Source of the DNA: Myxococcales bacterium
GTDB lineage: Bacteria; Myxococcota_A; Polyangia; Polyangiales; Polyangiaceae
Direction: 5' to 3'
Assembly: GCA_016191785.1 (NCBI GenBank)
Contig: JACPVJ010000002.1
Location: forward strand, 1-40,344
DNA: 40,344 nucleotides
Position 1 is the first letter of the stretch, and every line of letters starts with the position of its first letter. The notes under the pieces are model-generated. The model was given only the letters and a program-made list of their open reading frames with translations, had not been told where the DNA came from and did not search any database. Positions 1 to 8,038 of the stretch are shown here, one piece after another. Both the position numbers and the translations under genes were made by a program.

Positions 1-867
1 CAGCTTCAGCGGGTGACCGAGCATCCGATAGATCAGCACCTGGCGCTCGCGCTGGGTCAGGTTGGGGGGGAAAGGCGTCTCGGGATCGTTCTGCCGGGCC
101 ACCACGAACCGGCGCCCGTCGCTCTCGAACTGATCGACCAGTGTGAAACGCGCGGCCACCAGGCCCCGCCAGCTCTCGACGGCCTCGTCCGCGTCCTCGC
201 GGCGCAGCCGGCCCCGCGCGCGATCCACCGCCTGAGCCGCGCGGCGCAGCGCTTCGCGCACCTCGCTGGGTTGCGCGGACGGCTCGGCGTGCAAGGCACG
301 ACCCGAGGGGCTGAGCACGGCCTGCACCGGTCGCGCCGCGAGCGTCCGGCGCAGGCGGTAGCCAGCCGCCAGGTGCGCGACGATCCGCGACCAGCGGCGG
401 ACCTCGCCCCGCGTCGCCCCGCGCTTCGCGGGTAACAGCGCACCCACGCCGAGGCCCATCCCGGTGGGGTCGGCACCGATGATGCTCAGCATGTCCTGCG
501 CGCCGACGAGCCCGAGAAGACCGTTGACCTCGGTCTGGTTGGCGGTCGTTTCGGGCCCCAGAACCTCGCTGAAGGTCTGGCAGGGCCCGTGCCGGTGCAC
601 GTCCGCCCTCAGATCTCGGGCGCGGCTCTCGAGGATGCCGTTGCACTGGTGCATCAGGTCGAAGACCCGCGGGTCATCCCCCGAGAGCGCCGTCTCGAGC
701 ACCCGGATCCGGGTCAGGTCGCGGGCGTCGAAGGTCCACGCGCCGACGCCGAAGCCCGCGTTCAGCAGTCCACGAGCCGCGTGCGCCACGCCGAAGAGCC
801 ACTCCTTGTCGGGCAGGTCCGTCCGGTACGCGCTCTCGACCACCCCAATTAGATCCGGTTGAGACAT
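1..867 (-). CDS. LuxR-type helix-turn-helix regulator, C-terminus cut by window edge
   Basis: An open frame of 289 codons runs from ATG at 867 off the start of the window. The last visible residues are LTQRERQVLIYRMLGHPLKL, which match the opening of a LuxR/GerE-type DNA-binding domain (L-T-x-R-E-x-x-V-L). Most of the recognition helix lies outside the window. The first 265 or so residues form a soluble domain I cannot name. It begins MSQPDLIGVVESAYR and has the look of the sensory or input halves common in myxobacterial LuxR proteins. It has no signal peptide or membrane segment. The gene diverges from the response regulator at 1030 across a 162-bp gap that holds two palindromes, so it may regulate itself or its neighbour. 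The HTH call is good; the ligand or signal is unknown. Confidence 0.8.
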   Translation of the reverse strand, partial: MSQPDLIGVVESAYRTDLPDKEWLFGVAHAARGLLNAGFGVGAWTFDARDLTRIRVLETALSGDDPRVFDLMHQCNGILESRARDLRADVHRHGPCQTFSEVLGPETTANQTEVNGLLGLVGAQDMLSIIGADPTGMGLGVGALLPAKRGATRGEVRRWSRIVAHLAAGYRLRRTLAARPVQAVLSPSGRALHAEPSAQPSEVREALRRAAQAVDRARGRLRREDADEAVESWRGLVAARFTLVDQFESDGRRFVVARQNDPETPFPPNLTQRERQVLIYRMLGHPLKL

Positions 868-914
868 GCTCCACGGTGCGATCGCAACCTGCGTGCCAGC
901 GCTCTAGTCACTTG

Positions 915-926
915 TTTCCCGGGAAA
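915..926. promoter_or_regulatory. Perfect 12-bp palindrome, possible operator
   Basis: TTTCCCGGGAAA is a perfect palindrome in the divergent gap, about 50 bp upstream of the LuxR-type start and about 100 bp from the other gene. It could be a site for a dimeric regulator. It is short enough to need comparison with orthologous promoters. Confidence 0.3.
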
Positions 927-963
927 ATACTCACCAAGGTGTCGAAATCCGTCGAAGTTCGGC

Positions 964-982
964 GAACCGTCGTCGACGGTTC
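964..982. promoter_or_regulatory. Inverted repeat with 9-bp arms, possible operator
   Basis: The arms GAACCGTCG and CGACGGTTC flank a single central T and match perfectly over nine bases. The site touches the putative -35 (983-988) of the response-regulator promoter, which is a typical place for a repressor or a class II activator. The neighbouring LuxR-type protein is an obvious candidate binder, by inference only. Confidence 0.4.
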
Positions 983-1029
983 TTGTCGCGCACCCGGGGC
1001 TCCCTGTTACGCTCGCCCGGGCACTCGGG

Positions 1030-2406
1030 ATGACGGATAGCCGCGCGAATGAGGGAGAGGCCGCCATCCTGTTCGTCGACGACGAGCTGAACAACCTCAC
1101 CCTCTTTCGGCTGCATTTCGGGGGCGAGATGCCGCTCTTCACCGCTCAGAGCGGCCGCGAAGCCCTCGAGCTGCTCGAGCGCGAAGACGTGTGCATGGTG
1201 CTCACCGACGAACGCATGCCCGGCATGTCGGGCATCGAGCTGCTCGCGACCTTGGTCGATCGCCACCCCGACGTGGTGCGGGTCATCGTCTCGGCCTACA
1301 GCGACGCCGAGCGGGTGCTCCGGGCCATCAACCAGGGCCACGCCCACGAATACGTGGTCAAGCCCTGGACGATCGAGGAGATGCGCGGGTGCATCGCCCG
1401 CGGGCGCGAGGTGGCCCGCCGCCGGCGCGAGCTCCGGTTCCGGGCCGAGATGTCCGACGCCCTGCACGAGGACCTGCAGCGAGACCACGACGCCGCTCGC
1501 ATGGTGCGCGGCTCCGGGGCGTTCGCCCAGACCGCCGCCGCGGCGCTGCGCGCCGCCGAAGGCGACTCGACGGTGCTCTTGCTCGGCGAGACAGGGACCG
1601 GCAAAGAAATGCTGGCGCGCTCGATCCACGACGCGAGCCCGCGCAAGGCAGGCCCCTTCGTGCGAGTCGACTGCGCCTCGTTGGCCGAGGGCGTGCTCGA
1701 GAGCGAGCTGTTCGGCCACGAGCGCGGTGCCTTCACCGGGGCGGTGCGCACGCGTCGCGGGCGCTTCGAGCTGGCCCAGCGCGGCACGATCTTCCTCGAC
1801 GAGATCGGCGACATCTCGGCCCACGCCCAGCTGGCCCTGCTGCGCGTGCTGCAAGAGCGTGAGCTCGAGCGGGTCGGCGGCAATGCGTCGATCCGGGTCG
1901 ATGTGCGGGTGATCGCGGCGACCCATCAGGACCTCGAGGCGCGGGTGGCGAGCGGGCAGTTCCGGCAGGACCTCTACTATCGGCTCAACGTCATCCCGAT
2001 CCTCGTTCCGCCCCTGCGCGACCGGCGCGGGGACATCCCGGAGCTCTTGGCTCACATGGTCGCGAAGCACTCACCTCGCCGCCCACCGCCGCGCGTCACC
2101 GACGAAGCGCTGAGCGCGCTCACTCGCTATGGCTGGCCCGGCAACGTGCGCGAGCTCGAGAACGTCGTAGAGCGCGCGCTCGTCATGAGCACCAGCGACG
2201 AGCTCACCCTCGAGGACTTCTGCCTCGATCTGCGCGCCGCGGTGCCTGCCCCCGGCAACGTCCGCGAAGAAGCCCGTAGCGCCGAGCAAGAAGAGCTGCG
2301 TGCGCTCTTGCTCGAGCACGGCGGCAACTGCGCGCGGGCGGCTCGGGCCCTGGGGATCCCTCGAACCACGCTCTTGGCACGGGCGAAGAAGCACGGGCTG
2401 CTGTGA
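1030..2406 (+). CDS. NtrC-family sigma54-dependent response regulator
   Basis: This 458-residue protein has the full three-domain layout. The receiver domain (about 10-125) has acidic residues D17/D18, phospho-acceptor D60 in LTDERMPGMSG and the conserved Lys in VVKPW. The AAA+ domain has Walker A GETGTGKE, the sigma54-contacting GAFTGA loop and Walker B-like IFLDEIGD. The C-terminal Fis-type HTH ends in GIPRTTLLARAKKHGLL. The frame is open further upstream to 859, but that would overlap the divergent gene, and the receiver domain starts naturally after ATG 1030. The histidine kinase gene begins four bases after its stop, so the two are probably partners. The protein should activate sigma54 promoters when phosphorylated. 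The target genes are not visible. Confidence 0.93.
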   Translation: MTDSRANEGEAAILFVDDELNNLTLFRLHFGGEMPLFTAQSGREALELLEREDVCMVLTDERMPGMSGIELLATLVDRHPDVVRVIVSAYSDAERVLRAINQGHAHEYVVKPWTIEEMRGCIARGREVARRRRELRFRAEMSDALHEDLQRDHDAARMVRGSGAFAQTAAAALRAAEGDSTVLLLGETGTGKEMLARSIHDASPRKAGPFVRVDCASLAEGVLESELFGHERGAFTGAVRTRRGRFELAQRGTIFLDEIGDISAHAQLALLRVLQERELERVGGNASIRVDVRVIAATHQDLEARVASGQFRQDLYYRLNVIPILVPPLRDRRGDIPELLAHMVAKHSPRRPPPRVTDEALSALTRYGWPGNVRELENVVERALVMSTSDELTLEDFCLDLRAAVPAPGNVREEARSAEQEELRALLLEHGGNCARAARALGIPRTTLLARAKKHGLL

Positions 2407-2410
2407 TCTG

Positions 2411-4483
2411 ATGGGCATCGCCGTCGCCCGCCGGCTCGCCGCCCTGGTCTTCGTCGCGCTCTCGCTGCTGTCGTGGCAGGCGCGCGCCGCCCCGCCCTTT
2501 CCGCTGCACAGCGGCGATCTCGCTGGCGTGGTGCCATCGGTCGAGGTCATCGAAGATCCAACCGGCGAGCTCCGATTCGAACAGGTGGTCGCGACGCCCG
2601 AGCGGTTCGCTCCTCGCCCCGCAGGGCTCAACGTCGGCTACACCCCAGTCACGTTCTGGATCCGTTTCAGCGTCGAGAACCCGACCCCCGAGCGGCGCAC
2701 GGTGCTGATCGAGCTGTTCCGGGCCATCGACCACCTGGAGCTCTTCGAAGTCCGCGCTGGCGGCACCCGCCGGGTCGAGACCGGCTCCCGGCACCCGTTC
2801 GCCACGCGCGAGGTCGCGCACGGGAGCTTAGTCTTCCGGATCGCGCTCGAACCGGGCGAGCGGGTGGACTGCGTCGCACGCCTCGCCAGCGCAGACTCGT
2901 TCGACCTCGGGCCCAAGCTCTGGACCGAAGCTGCCTTCCTGGATCGAGTGCGCAACGAGACGCTCTCCACCGGCCTCTACTACGGCTTGATGCTGGCGCT
3001 AATCCTGTACAACGCGTTCATCCTGATCGCCACGCGTGCGCCATCGTACGGACCGTATGTCGGATTCCAGGTCTGCTACGCCTCGATGCTCGCCACCTTC
3101 GACCGCTACACCTCCCAGTACGTCTGGCCCAACAGTGCAGAGTTGACCGCCAAGAGCGAGCTGGTGTTCGGCTCGGCGGCGCTGGTGTTCGGCGCCTGGT
3201 TTGGTCGATCGTTCCTCGGGCTGTCGAGACATCTGCCGCATTTCGATCGGGTCGTCCGCGCGCTGATGATCGGAAGCGCCGTGCTCCTGCCGGTCGGGGT
3301 GATCTCGGCGCACTCGTGGGCTCAGCAGGCCACGCTCTACACGGCCATGGTGCTGCTCGCGAGCATCCTCGTCGCCAGCTTCGTCGGCTGGGCGCGGGGT
3401 GTGCCCAACGCGCGCTACCTCGCCATCGCCTACGTGCTCTTGGTCATCGCCTCGGCGTTCGACACCGCCGTCACCGCCGGCCTGATCGAGCGCCCGCAGA
3501 GCGCCACGCTGTTCTTGCGCATCGGCTCGGCCGGCGAGGCGCTCTTGCTCGCCTTTGCCCTGGCCAGTCGGATCAACCAGACGCAGCGCGAGAAAGAGCG
3601 CGCCACCAGCGACCTGGCCGAGAGCCGCCGGGTGTACGCCGAGACCCTCGAGGCGCGCGTCGACGAGCGCACCCGCGAGCTCGAAGGCGCGCAGGTCGAG
3701 TTGGCCCGCAAAGAGCGACTGGCCTCCCTCGGCCGTCTGGTGGCCGGCGTGGCCCACGAGGTGAACAACCCCCTGAACTTCAGCGCCGGTGGCGCCACCA
3801 AGCTCCGGAGCGATCTCGGCCTGGTCGGGCGGTTCGTGCGGTCGCTACGTGGGGCTCTGACCCCGCCCGCAATCGACGAGCTCACGCGAGCCGAGGCGGC
3901 GTGCTCCACCGCCGAGACCGCCCTCGATCTGGTCGACGCGGGCAACCAACGCATCGGAGCGGTCGTCTCGAACCTGCAGTCGTACATGCGATCGGAACGC
4001 GCCGAGCCGGTGCCGACCGACATCAGCGGCGAGCTCGAGACCATCTTGGGGCTCTGCGCCGACGAGCTGGAAAAGGCGGAGGTCGTGCCGGTGCTCCAGA
4101 TCCAGTCGCTGCCGCCGTGCGTGTGTCGACCCGGCGAGCTCGGCCAAGTGTTCGTCAACCTGGTGCTCAACGCGTGCAGAGCCATGCAAGACCAGGGCGG
4201 CACCCTGACCATCTCGACCGGCGCCGATCCGGACTCGGTCTGGGTGCGCTTTGCAGACACAGGGCCGGGGGTCCCGGTCGCGCTCCGCGAGCGGATCTTC
4301 GAGCCCTTCTTCACTACCCGCGAGCCCGGCGAGGGCACCGGGCTCGGGCTCGCGGTGTCCCACGAGATCGTCGCCCGCCACGGCGGCGAGCTGCGCCTGA
4401 TCCCGAGCGACAACGGGGCCGTGTTCGAGGTGCGGCTGCCGCGCGGTCAGAGCTCGGCGCCCACGCCCACTCCGAGGCCCTGA
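2411..4483 (+). CDS. 7TMR-DISM sensor histidine kinase
   Basis: This is a 690-residue membrane kinase. A signal peptide (about 1-26) precedes an extracytoplasmic 7TMR-DISM extracellular-type domain (about 40-175). About seven hydrophobic helices follow between residues 188 and 388, then a coiled coil (390-440). The H-box GVAHEVNNPLNF carries the phospho-histidine H449. The ATPase part has the N-box (VNLVLNACRAM), FADTGPGV and GTGLGLAVSHEI, so catalysis looks intact. ATG 2411 is chosen because it gives a proper signal peptide and lies four bases after the response-regulator stop. The DISM sensor class probably binds a carbohydrate-like or other small ligand outside the membrane, which is family knowledge. 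The 3' end overlaps the convergent gene by 37 bp. Confidence 0.92.
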   Translation: MGIAVARRLAALVFVALSLLSWQARAAPPFPLHSGDLAGVVPSVEVIEDPTGELRFEQVVATPERFAPRPAGLNVGYTPVTFWIRFSVENPTPERRTVLIELFRAIDHLELFEVRAGGTRRVETGSRHPFATREVAHGSLVFRIALEPGERVDCVARLASADSFDLGPKLWTEAAFLDRVRNETLSTGLYYGLMLALILYNAFILIATRAPSYGPYVGFQVCYASMLATFDRYTSQYVWPNSAELTAKSELVFGSAALVFGAWFGRSFLGLSRHLPHFDRVVRALMIGSAVLLPVGVISAHSWAQQATLYTAMVLLASILVASFVGWARGVPNARYLAIAYVLLVIASAFDTAVTAGLIERPQSATLFLRIGSAGEALLLAFALASRINQTQREKERATSDLAESRRVYAETLEARVDERTRELEGAQVELARKERLASLGRLVAGVAHEVNNPLNFSAGGATKLRSDLGLVGRFVRSLRGALTPPAIDELTRAEAACSTAETALDLVDAGNQRIGAVVSNLQSYMRSERAEPVPTDISGELETILGLCADELEKAEVVPVLQIQSLPPCVCRPGELGQVFVNLVLNACRAMQDQGGTLTISTGADPDSVWVRFADTGPGVPVALRERIFEPFFTTREPGEGTGLGLAVSHEIVARHGGELRLIPSDNGAVFEVRLPRGQSSAPTPTPRP

Positions 4484-5130
4484 GGGCGGATCCACCAGGT
4501 GCGCGGCGCCAGGGCCGCGGCGCCCGCATGTCGCTGGTAGTAGGCGCGATAGGCGCGCACCGCCGCCGTCGGTCGCGACGCGATCTGCAGCTCGGTCACC
4601 AGCGTGCCCCCGAGCAGGTTCAGCCAACCGGACGAGTACCGGTCGTAGCCGTACCAGAGCACCGCCGAGGCCGCGAGGGTGGTCGCTGCCCCAGCCACGT
4701 GGGGAAACCAGGACCGGCCGTCCAGCTCTTCCTGCGCAGCGTCGCGGAGGAGCTGCTCGGCTCGCCGAAGACGAAGGGCGCGGGCCGCAGGCGTGCTCGC
4801 GTCCATCGCGCGGAGATCCGCCGCCGCCGTGATCGGCGTGCGCGGCTCGAGCGCGGTGCCAATCGCGCCGAGCCCCGAGGTCGCGGCCCCGACGGCGTTG
4901 TCGATGCGCCAGCCGCGATCGTCGACCGCTAGTGCGAGGACCGTTTGCCCCACCGTCGCCGCGGCGAAGCCGAACGTCCACCCGTTCCACCAGAGCGCGG
5001 CGTTGCCTTCACCCTGCTCGAGCTCCGCCAAGATGAAGCGATAGCGTTCGCCGACTCGGCCCTCTTCCGTGGCAAGCGCGGGACTTACGACGAGCATCAG
5101 CGCCACGCACAACGCGATCGCCCGAATCAT
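4447..5130 (-). CDS. Hypothetical exported or membrane protein
   Basis: This is a 227-residue protein of unknown function. It starts at ATG 5130 with a clear Sec signal peptide (MIRAIALCVALMLVVSPALA, then TEEG). A longer frame exists, but it would put 31 extra residues before the signal sequence. The mature part has Trp-rich hydrophobic stretches (WWNGWTFGFAAATVGQ, then AVLWYGYDRYSSGWLNLLGG) that could be membrane helices or an outer-membrane-associated fold. Between them lies a charged, Ala/Arg-rich helical segment. The gene converges on the histidine kinase gene and overlaps its last 37 bp. No family was recognised. Confidence 0.7.
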   Translation of the reverse strand: MIRAIALCVALMLVVSPALATEEGRVGERYRFILAELEQGEGNAALWWNGWTFGFAAATVGQTVLALAVDDRGWRIDNAVGAATSGLGAIGTALEPRTPITAAADLRAMDASTPAARALRLRRAEQLLRDAAQEELDGRSWFPHVAGAATTLAASAVLWYGYDRYSSGWLNLLGGTLVTELQIASRPTAAVRAYRAYYQRHAGAAALAPRTWWIRPQGLGVGVGAEL

Positions 5131-5215
5131 GACCGACAGGTAGCCGGGGGCGGCTCGAGCGTAAAGCGCGGCCAATCGCGTTGAAGCGCCGCTGAACCGG
5201 ACCAAGCTCAAGCGC

Positions 5216-5524
5216 TTGGCCAAGTCCCTGGGCGCCGCGGTGTTCCGCCCGTACTACCCGGTCTCGAAGCTCTATCGCGTCGTGGACGACGAGAGCGGCC
5301 TCCAGCTCGACTTCAAGCCAGTGCTCCACGGGATCCGCTCCTTCGCCAGCCTTCGGTCGCGCGCCCAGCGCCTGCAGCTCGGCAGCGCCGAGTTGCAGGT
5401 CGCGGCCCTCGAGGACATCATCAAGAGCAAGGCCGCCGCCGCGCGCCCCCGCGACCTGGCCGTGCTCCCCGTGCTCGAGACGACACTGCGTGAAAAAGCC
5501 CGCCCGAAAAGGAAGCCGCGCTAG
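5216..5524 (+). CDS. Truncated nucleotidyltransferase-like protein (C-terminal half only)
   Basis: This 102-residue frame starts at TTG 5216 and is open back to a stop at 5162. It resembles the C-terminal half of small nucleotidyltransferases of the DUF6036/AbiEii-like type, with a beta-strand LQLDF, then VAALEDIIKSKAAAARPRDLAVLPVLE. That last stretch corresponds to the family's conserved Lys, Arg-Pro-(Lys/Arg)-Asp segment. The N-terminal catalytic part (Gly-Gly and Asp-x-Asp metal site) is absent, and there is no room for it before the divergent gene at 5130. The piece is therefore probably a decayed or inactive remnant, or a stand-alone accessory domain. It overlaps the next small gene by 35 bp. 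The family assignment is moderate. Confidence 0.5.
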   Translation: MAKSLGAAVFRPYYPVSKLYRVVDDESGLQLDFKPVLHGIRSFASLRSRAQRLQLGSAELQVAALEDIIKSKAAAARPRDLAVLPVLETTLREKARPKRKPR

Positions 5525-5681
5525 CCGCCCCCGCGGGTCGCGGGCCGCGACCCTGGCTGCGCTTCGCGCCGAGTCCGAGCGCGATCTGGTCGCTCAGATC
5601 CGCCGGCTTCTGGCCTTACCCATGGACCAGCGCACCCACTTCTTGAGGGTGCGGCTGCCGGGCGGCGGGTCGACGTTGTGA
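5490..5681 (+). CDS. Small basic hypothetical protein, partner of the upstream nucleotidyltransferase-like gene
   Basis: This 63-residue frame starts at GTG 5490 inside the end of the upstream gene. It has an Arg/Lys-rich N-terminus and a compact C-terminus, DLVAQIRRLLALPMDQRTHFLRVR, followed by LPGGGSTL. The C-terminal pattern looks conserved rather than random, and the overlap suggests translational coupling with the upstream gene. The arrangement resembles two-gene toxin-antitoxin or nucleotidyltransferase pairs, but I cannot assign a role. The high local GC makes chance frames common, so confidence is moderate. Confidence 0.5.
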   Translation: MKKPARKGSRASRPRGSRAATLAALRAESERDLVAQIRRLLALPMDQRTHFLRVRLPGGGSTL

Positions 5682-5726
5682 CGGGGTGACGCCCCTGCCC
5701 GCTGCGTGCTTGGATCTGACCTCGAC

Positions 5727-6806
5727 TCACGGCAACCCCGCTACCGCCAGGCTCACCCGATAGAGCGACTTGCGGGCCGTGATGTACAGGGTCTTCGCGT
5801 CGGACCCGCCGAAGGTGCAGTTCGCCGGCTGCTCGGCCACTTTGATGGTGCCGAGCTTGGAGCCGTCGGCCTTGAAGACCTCGACCCCGGCCTGGGTGCT
5901 GATGAACAGGTCACCCTGCAGGTTCACCGCCATGCCGTCCGGTGCCGGCGAGGTGTCCAGGAACTTCTTTGGGCCCGAGGGCGTGCCGTCGCCGGCCACC
6001 ACGTAGGTGCGGATGAAGTTCTGCTCCGAGTCGGTGACGTAGAGCGTCTTCTCGTCTGGCGAGAGCGCGATGCCATTCGGGCGAAACATGTCGCTCGAAA
6101 CCAGCGAGAGCGTGCCGCCGGGGTCGACGCGAAAGACGCCCTGGTAACCCAGCTCGTTCGGGTTTCCCCCGTACGGGGGATCGGTGAAGTAGAGGTTGCC
6201 GTCCTTCTTCACGATCACGTCGTTGGGCGAATTGAGTTTTTTTCCCTGGTAGCTGCTCGCCACCGCCACGACCGCGCCGCCCGCCTGGGTGCGGCTCACC
6301 CGGCGGCCTTGGTGCTCGCACGCGACCAAGAGCCCGTTCTGATCGATGCCCAGGCCGTTGCTCTGTCCGCTGGGCTCGCGGAACACGCTCACCGCGGCGG
6401 GCGGCGTGAGCTCGTGGATGCGCGAGGTCGGGATGTCCGAAAAGTAGAGCTTGCCCGGCTTCGCGAACCAGACCGGGCCCTCGGTAAAGGTGAAGCCGCC
6501 TGCGACCTTCTCGACCGCGCCGATGCCCGCGAGGGGATCGACCCACGCGCTCGAGCCACCGCTGCCGCCCGCGCCGCCCGTCGGTGCGCCGCCGGCTCCC
6601 GCGGCGCCGCCCGTGGGCGTTCCGCCGTTGCCCGCGGCACCACCGCTCGCCGTGCCGCCGCTGCCGGCAGTGCCTCCGCTCGCGGTGCCACCGCCACCGC
6701 TGGTCGCACCGCCGCTCGACGTGCCCCCGCTGCCACCGCCTGCATCATCGTCTCCCGAGCACCCCGCGAGCCCGAGCGCCACCACGACCACGACCGCGCG
6801 CACCAT
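5727..6806 (-). CDS. SMP-30/gluconolactonase-like (SGL domain) lipoprotein
   Basis: This is a 359-residue exported protein. The lipoprotein signal has Cys16 (ALGLAGC). A low-complexity Gly/Ser/Thr/Ala linker covers roughly residues 20-85. A six-bladed beta-propeller of the SMP-30/gluconolactonase/LRE family fills the rest. Family metal-site motifs are visible: Glu in TEGPVWF, Asn in NSPNDVIV and Asp in PDGMAV. Blades carry the repeated LYFSD, LYFTD and LYVTD strands. Family members hydrolyse lactones of sugars or related esters in the periplasm or at the cell surface; the substrate here is unknown. The gene stands alone, 20 bp downstream of the TPR gene's stop. It has no Shine-Dalgarno, but TAGGAT sits six bases before its ATG (listed separately). 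Confidence 0.85.
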   Translation of the reverse strand: MVRAVVVVVALGLAGCSGDDDAGGGSGGTSSGGATSGGGGTASGGTAGSGGTASGGAAGNGGTPTGGAAGAGGAPTGGAGGSGGSSAWVDPLAGIGAVEKVAGGFTFTEGPVWFAKPGKLYFSDIPTSRIHELTPPAAVSVFREPSGQSNGLGIDQNGLLVACEHQGRRVSRTQAGGAVVAVASSYQGKKLNSPNDVIVKKDGNLYFTDPPYGGNPNELGYQGVFRVDPGGTLSLVSSDMFRPNGIALSPDEKTLYVTDSEQNFIRTYVVAGDGTPSGPKKFLDTSPAPDGMAVNLQGDLFISTQAGVEVFKADGSKLGTIKVAEQPANCTFGGSDAKTLYITARKSLYRVSLAVAGLP

Positions 6807-6812
6807 GGCGCC

Positions 6813-6818
6813 ATCCTA
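6813..6818 (-). promoter_or_regulatory. Putative -10 (TAGGAT) for a leaderless transcript
   Basis: TAGGAT on the minus strand ends six bases before the ATG at 6806, and no Shine-Dalgarno is present. Transcription would start at or very near the start codon. The -35 is not recognisable. Confidence 0.35.
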
Positions 6819-6826
6819 CCGCACGC

Positions 6827-8038
6827 TCAGGGCTTCGGCTTCGACTTGCTCTTCCGAAGCTCGGCCAGCTCGTCCAGGTTGGCCTTCACCCGCGGATCGC
6901 TGGGGTCGAGCGCCTGGGCCTTCTTGAAGGCGGCCTCGGCTTCGTCCAGCTGACCCTTCTGCGCCAGCGCCGTGCCCAGGTTGATCCACGCCGAGCCGAG
7001 CTTGTCGTCCTTCTTCAGGGCAAGCCGGTAGGTCGCGATGGCCTGATCCAACTTGCCGCGTTGCTGCTGGGCGTAACCCAGGTTCGAGAGGAAGGTCGCG
7101 CGATCCGGCGCGAGCTTCACGGCCTGCTCGAGGTGCGGCAGCGCCTGGTCGGGGCGGTTGGCGGCCAAGAGCGCGGTGCCCAGATCGCCGCGCGCGCGGG
7201 CGTCGTTCGGGGCCAGCGACACCGCTCGTTCGTAGGCCTTGATGGCGTCTTCGACCTGGCCGCGCATCATGTGAGCGGTGCCCAGGTTGGCCAGCCGCGC
7301 CGGGTTGTCGCGGTCGAGCTCGGCGGCGCGGCGGAACCGCGCCAGCGCCTGCTCGGCCTTGCCGGTGGCGAGCAGCGCCACGCCGAGGGCCGAGTGCGAC
7401 TCGGGGTCACTCGGCTCGAGGGTGACGCCCTTCTCGAGCTCGGCCAGCGCCTGGTCGGCTTGACCCAGGATCAAGAGCAGGCGCCCGCGCTCGACGCGCG
7501 CTGGGCCATAGCTCGCGTGAGCCTGGGTGAGCGCCCGCATGCGCTTCTCGAGCGCGGCGATCTTCTTGTCCTTGGGCGCGGCGGCGTAGTCCGTGGCCAC
7601 ACCCGACCTGGCCAGCGCCACGCGCACCAGCCCCACTTCGGGAGCAGGATCCTTCGGCGCGAGCTTCTTGGCTTTCGCGTAGTGTTGCTCCGCCGTCGCG
7701 AGCTGATCGGCGGCGTAGGCTTTGTCGCCCTCGAACAGCGCCGCGTCGAGCGCGTCTCCGGTGCCCCGCGACAGCCCGCCGGGAACCTTGCCGGGCTTCG
7801 GCGGCTCGGGCGGCGCCGGCGCGGGCGCCACGGCGGCGGTGCCGCTCGGGACCGTCGGCGGGGGCGCGGTCCCGAGGGGCGCCGGTGGCGGCGTCGGGGC
7901 CGGCGCGTGCATCTCGGAGTAGAGCCCGGTAGCGGGAGCGCTGGGCTTGGGATTCGGGGACGGGGCGACCGCGGGCGGCTCGGCCCCGCAAGCCACGAGG
8001 GCGAGCGAGAGGCCCAGCAGAGCGCGACGTGCGCTCAT
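6827..8038 (-). CDS. TPR-repeat lipoprotein
   Basis: This is a 403-residue protein. The lipobox LVAC gives Cys17. A Pro/Ala-rich linker (about 20-95) follows, and then at least six tetratricopeptide repeats to near the C-terminus. Examples are [40 protein letters not shown] and [19 protein letters not shown]. The repeats should make a protein-binding superhelix in the periplasm or on a membrane face. The ATG at 8038 overlaps the SpoVR stop by four bases (ATGA), which implies translational coupling. The frame is open much further upstream (to 9277), but that part lies inside SpoVR and is not used. It ends KSKSKPKP. It may be an accessory to the SpoVR-YeaH pair, by context only. Confidence 0.88.
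   Translation of the reverse strand: MSARRALLGLSLALVACGAEPPAVAPSPNPKPSAPATGLYSEMHAPAPTPPPAPLGTAPPPTVPSGTAAVAPAPAPPEPPKPGKVPGGLSRGTGDALDAALFEGDKAYAADQLATAEQHYAKAKKLAPKDPAPEVGLVRVALARSGVATDYAAAPKDKKIAALEKRMRALTQAHASYGPARVERGRLLLILGQADQALAELEKGVTLEPSDPESHSALGVALLATGKAEQALARFRRAAELDRDNPARLANLGTAHMMRGQVEDAIKAYERAVSLAPNDARARGDLGTALLAANRPDQALPHLEQAVKLAPDRATFLSNLGYAQQQRGKLDQAIATYRLALKKDDKLGSAWINLGTALAQKGQLDEAEAAFKKAQALDPSDPRVKANLDELAELRKSKSKPKP

Larger units (their letters stand above)
868..1029. promoter_or_regulatory. Divergent promoter region between LuxR-type gene and response regulator
   Basis: This 162-bp gap separates two divergent regulator genes. A plausible plus-strand promoter is TTGTCG at 983-988 and TACGCT at 1008-1013. 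The 19-bp spacer is longer than ideal, and the predicted transcription start falls within about 10 bases of the ATG at 1030. Two palindromes (listed separately) lie upstream of the -10. No convincing -24/-12 sigma54 element was seen. Confidence 0.4.

Noticed and set aside
859..1029. Upstream extension of the response regulator to an earlier start
   Set aside because: It would overlap the divergent gene and both palindromes, and would add 57 residues before a receiver domain that begins normally after ATG 1030.
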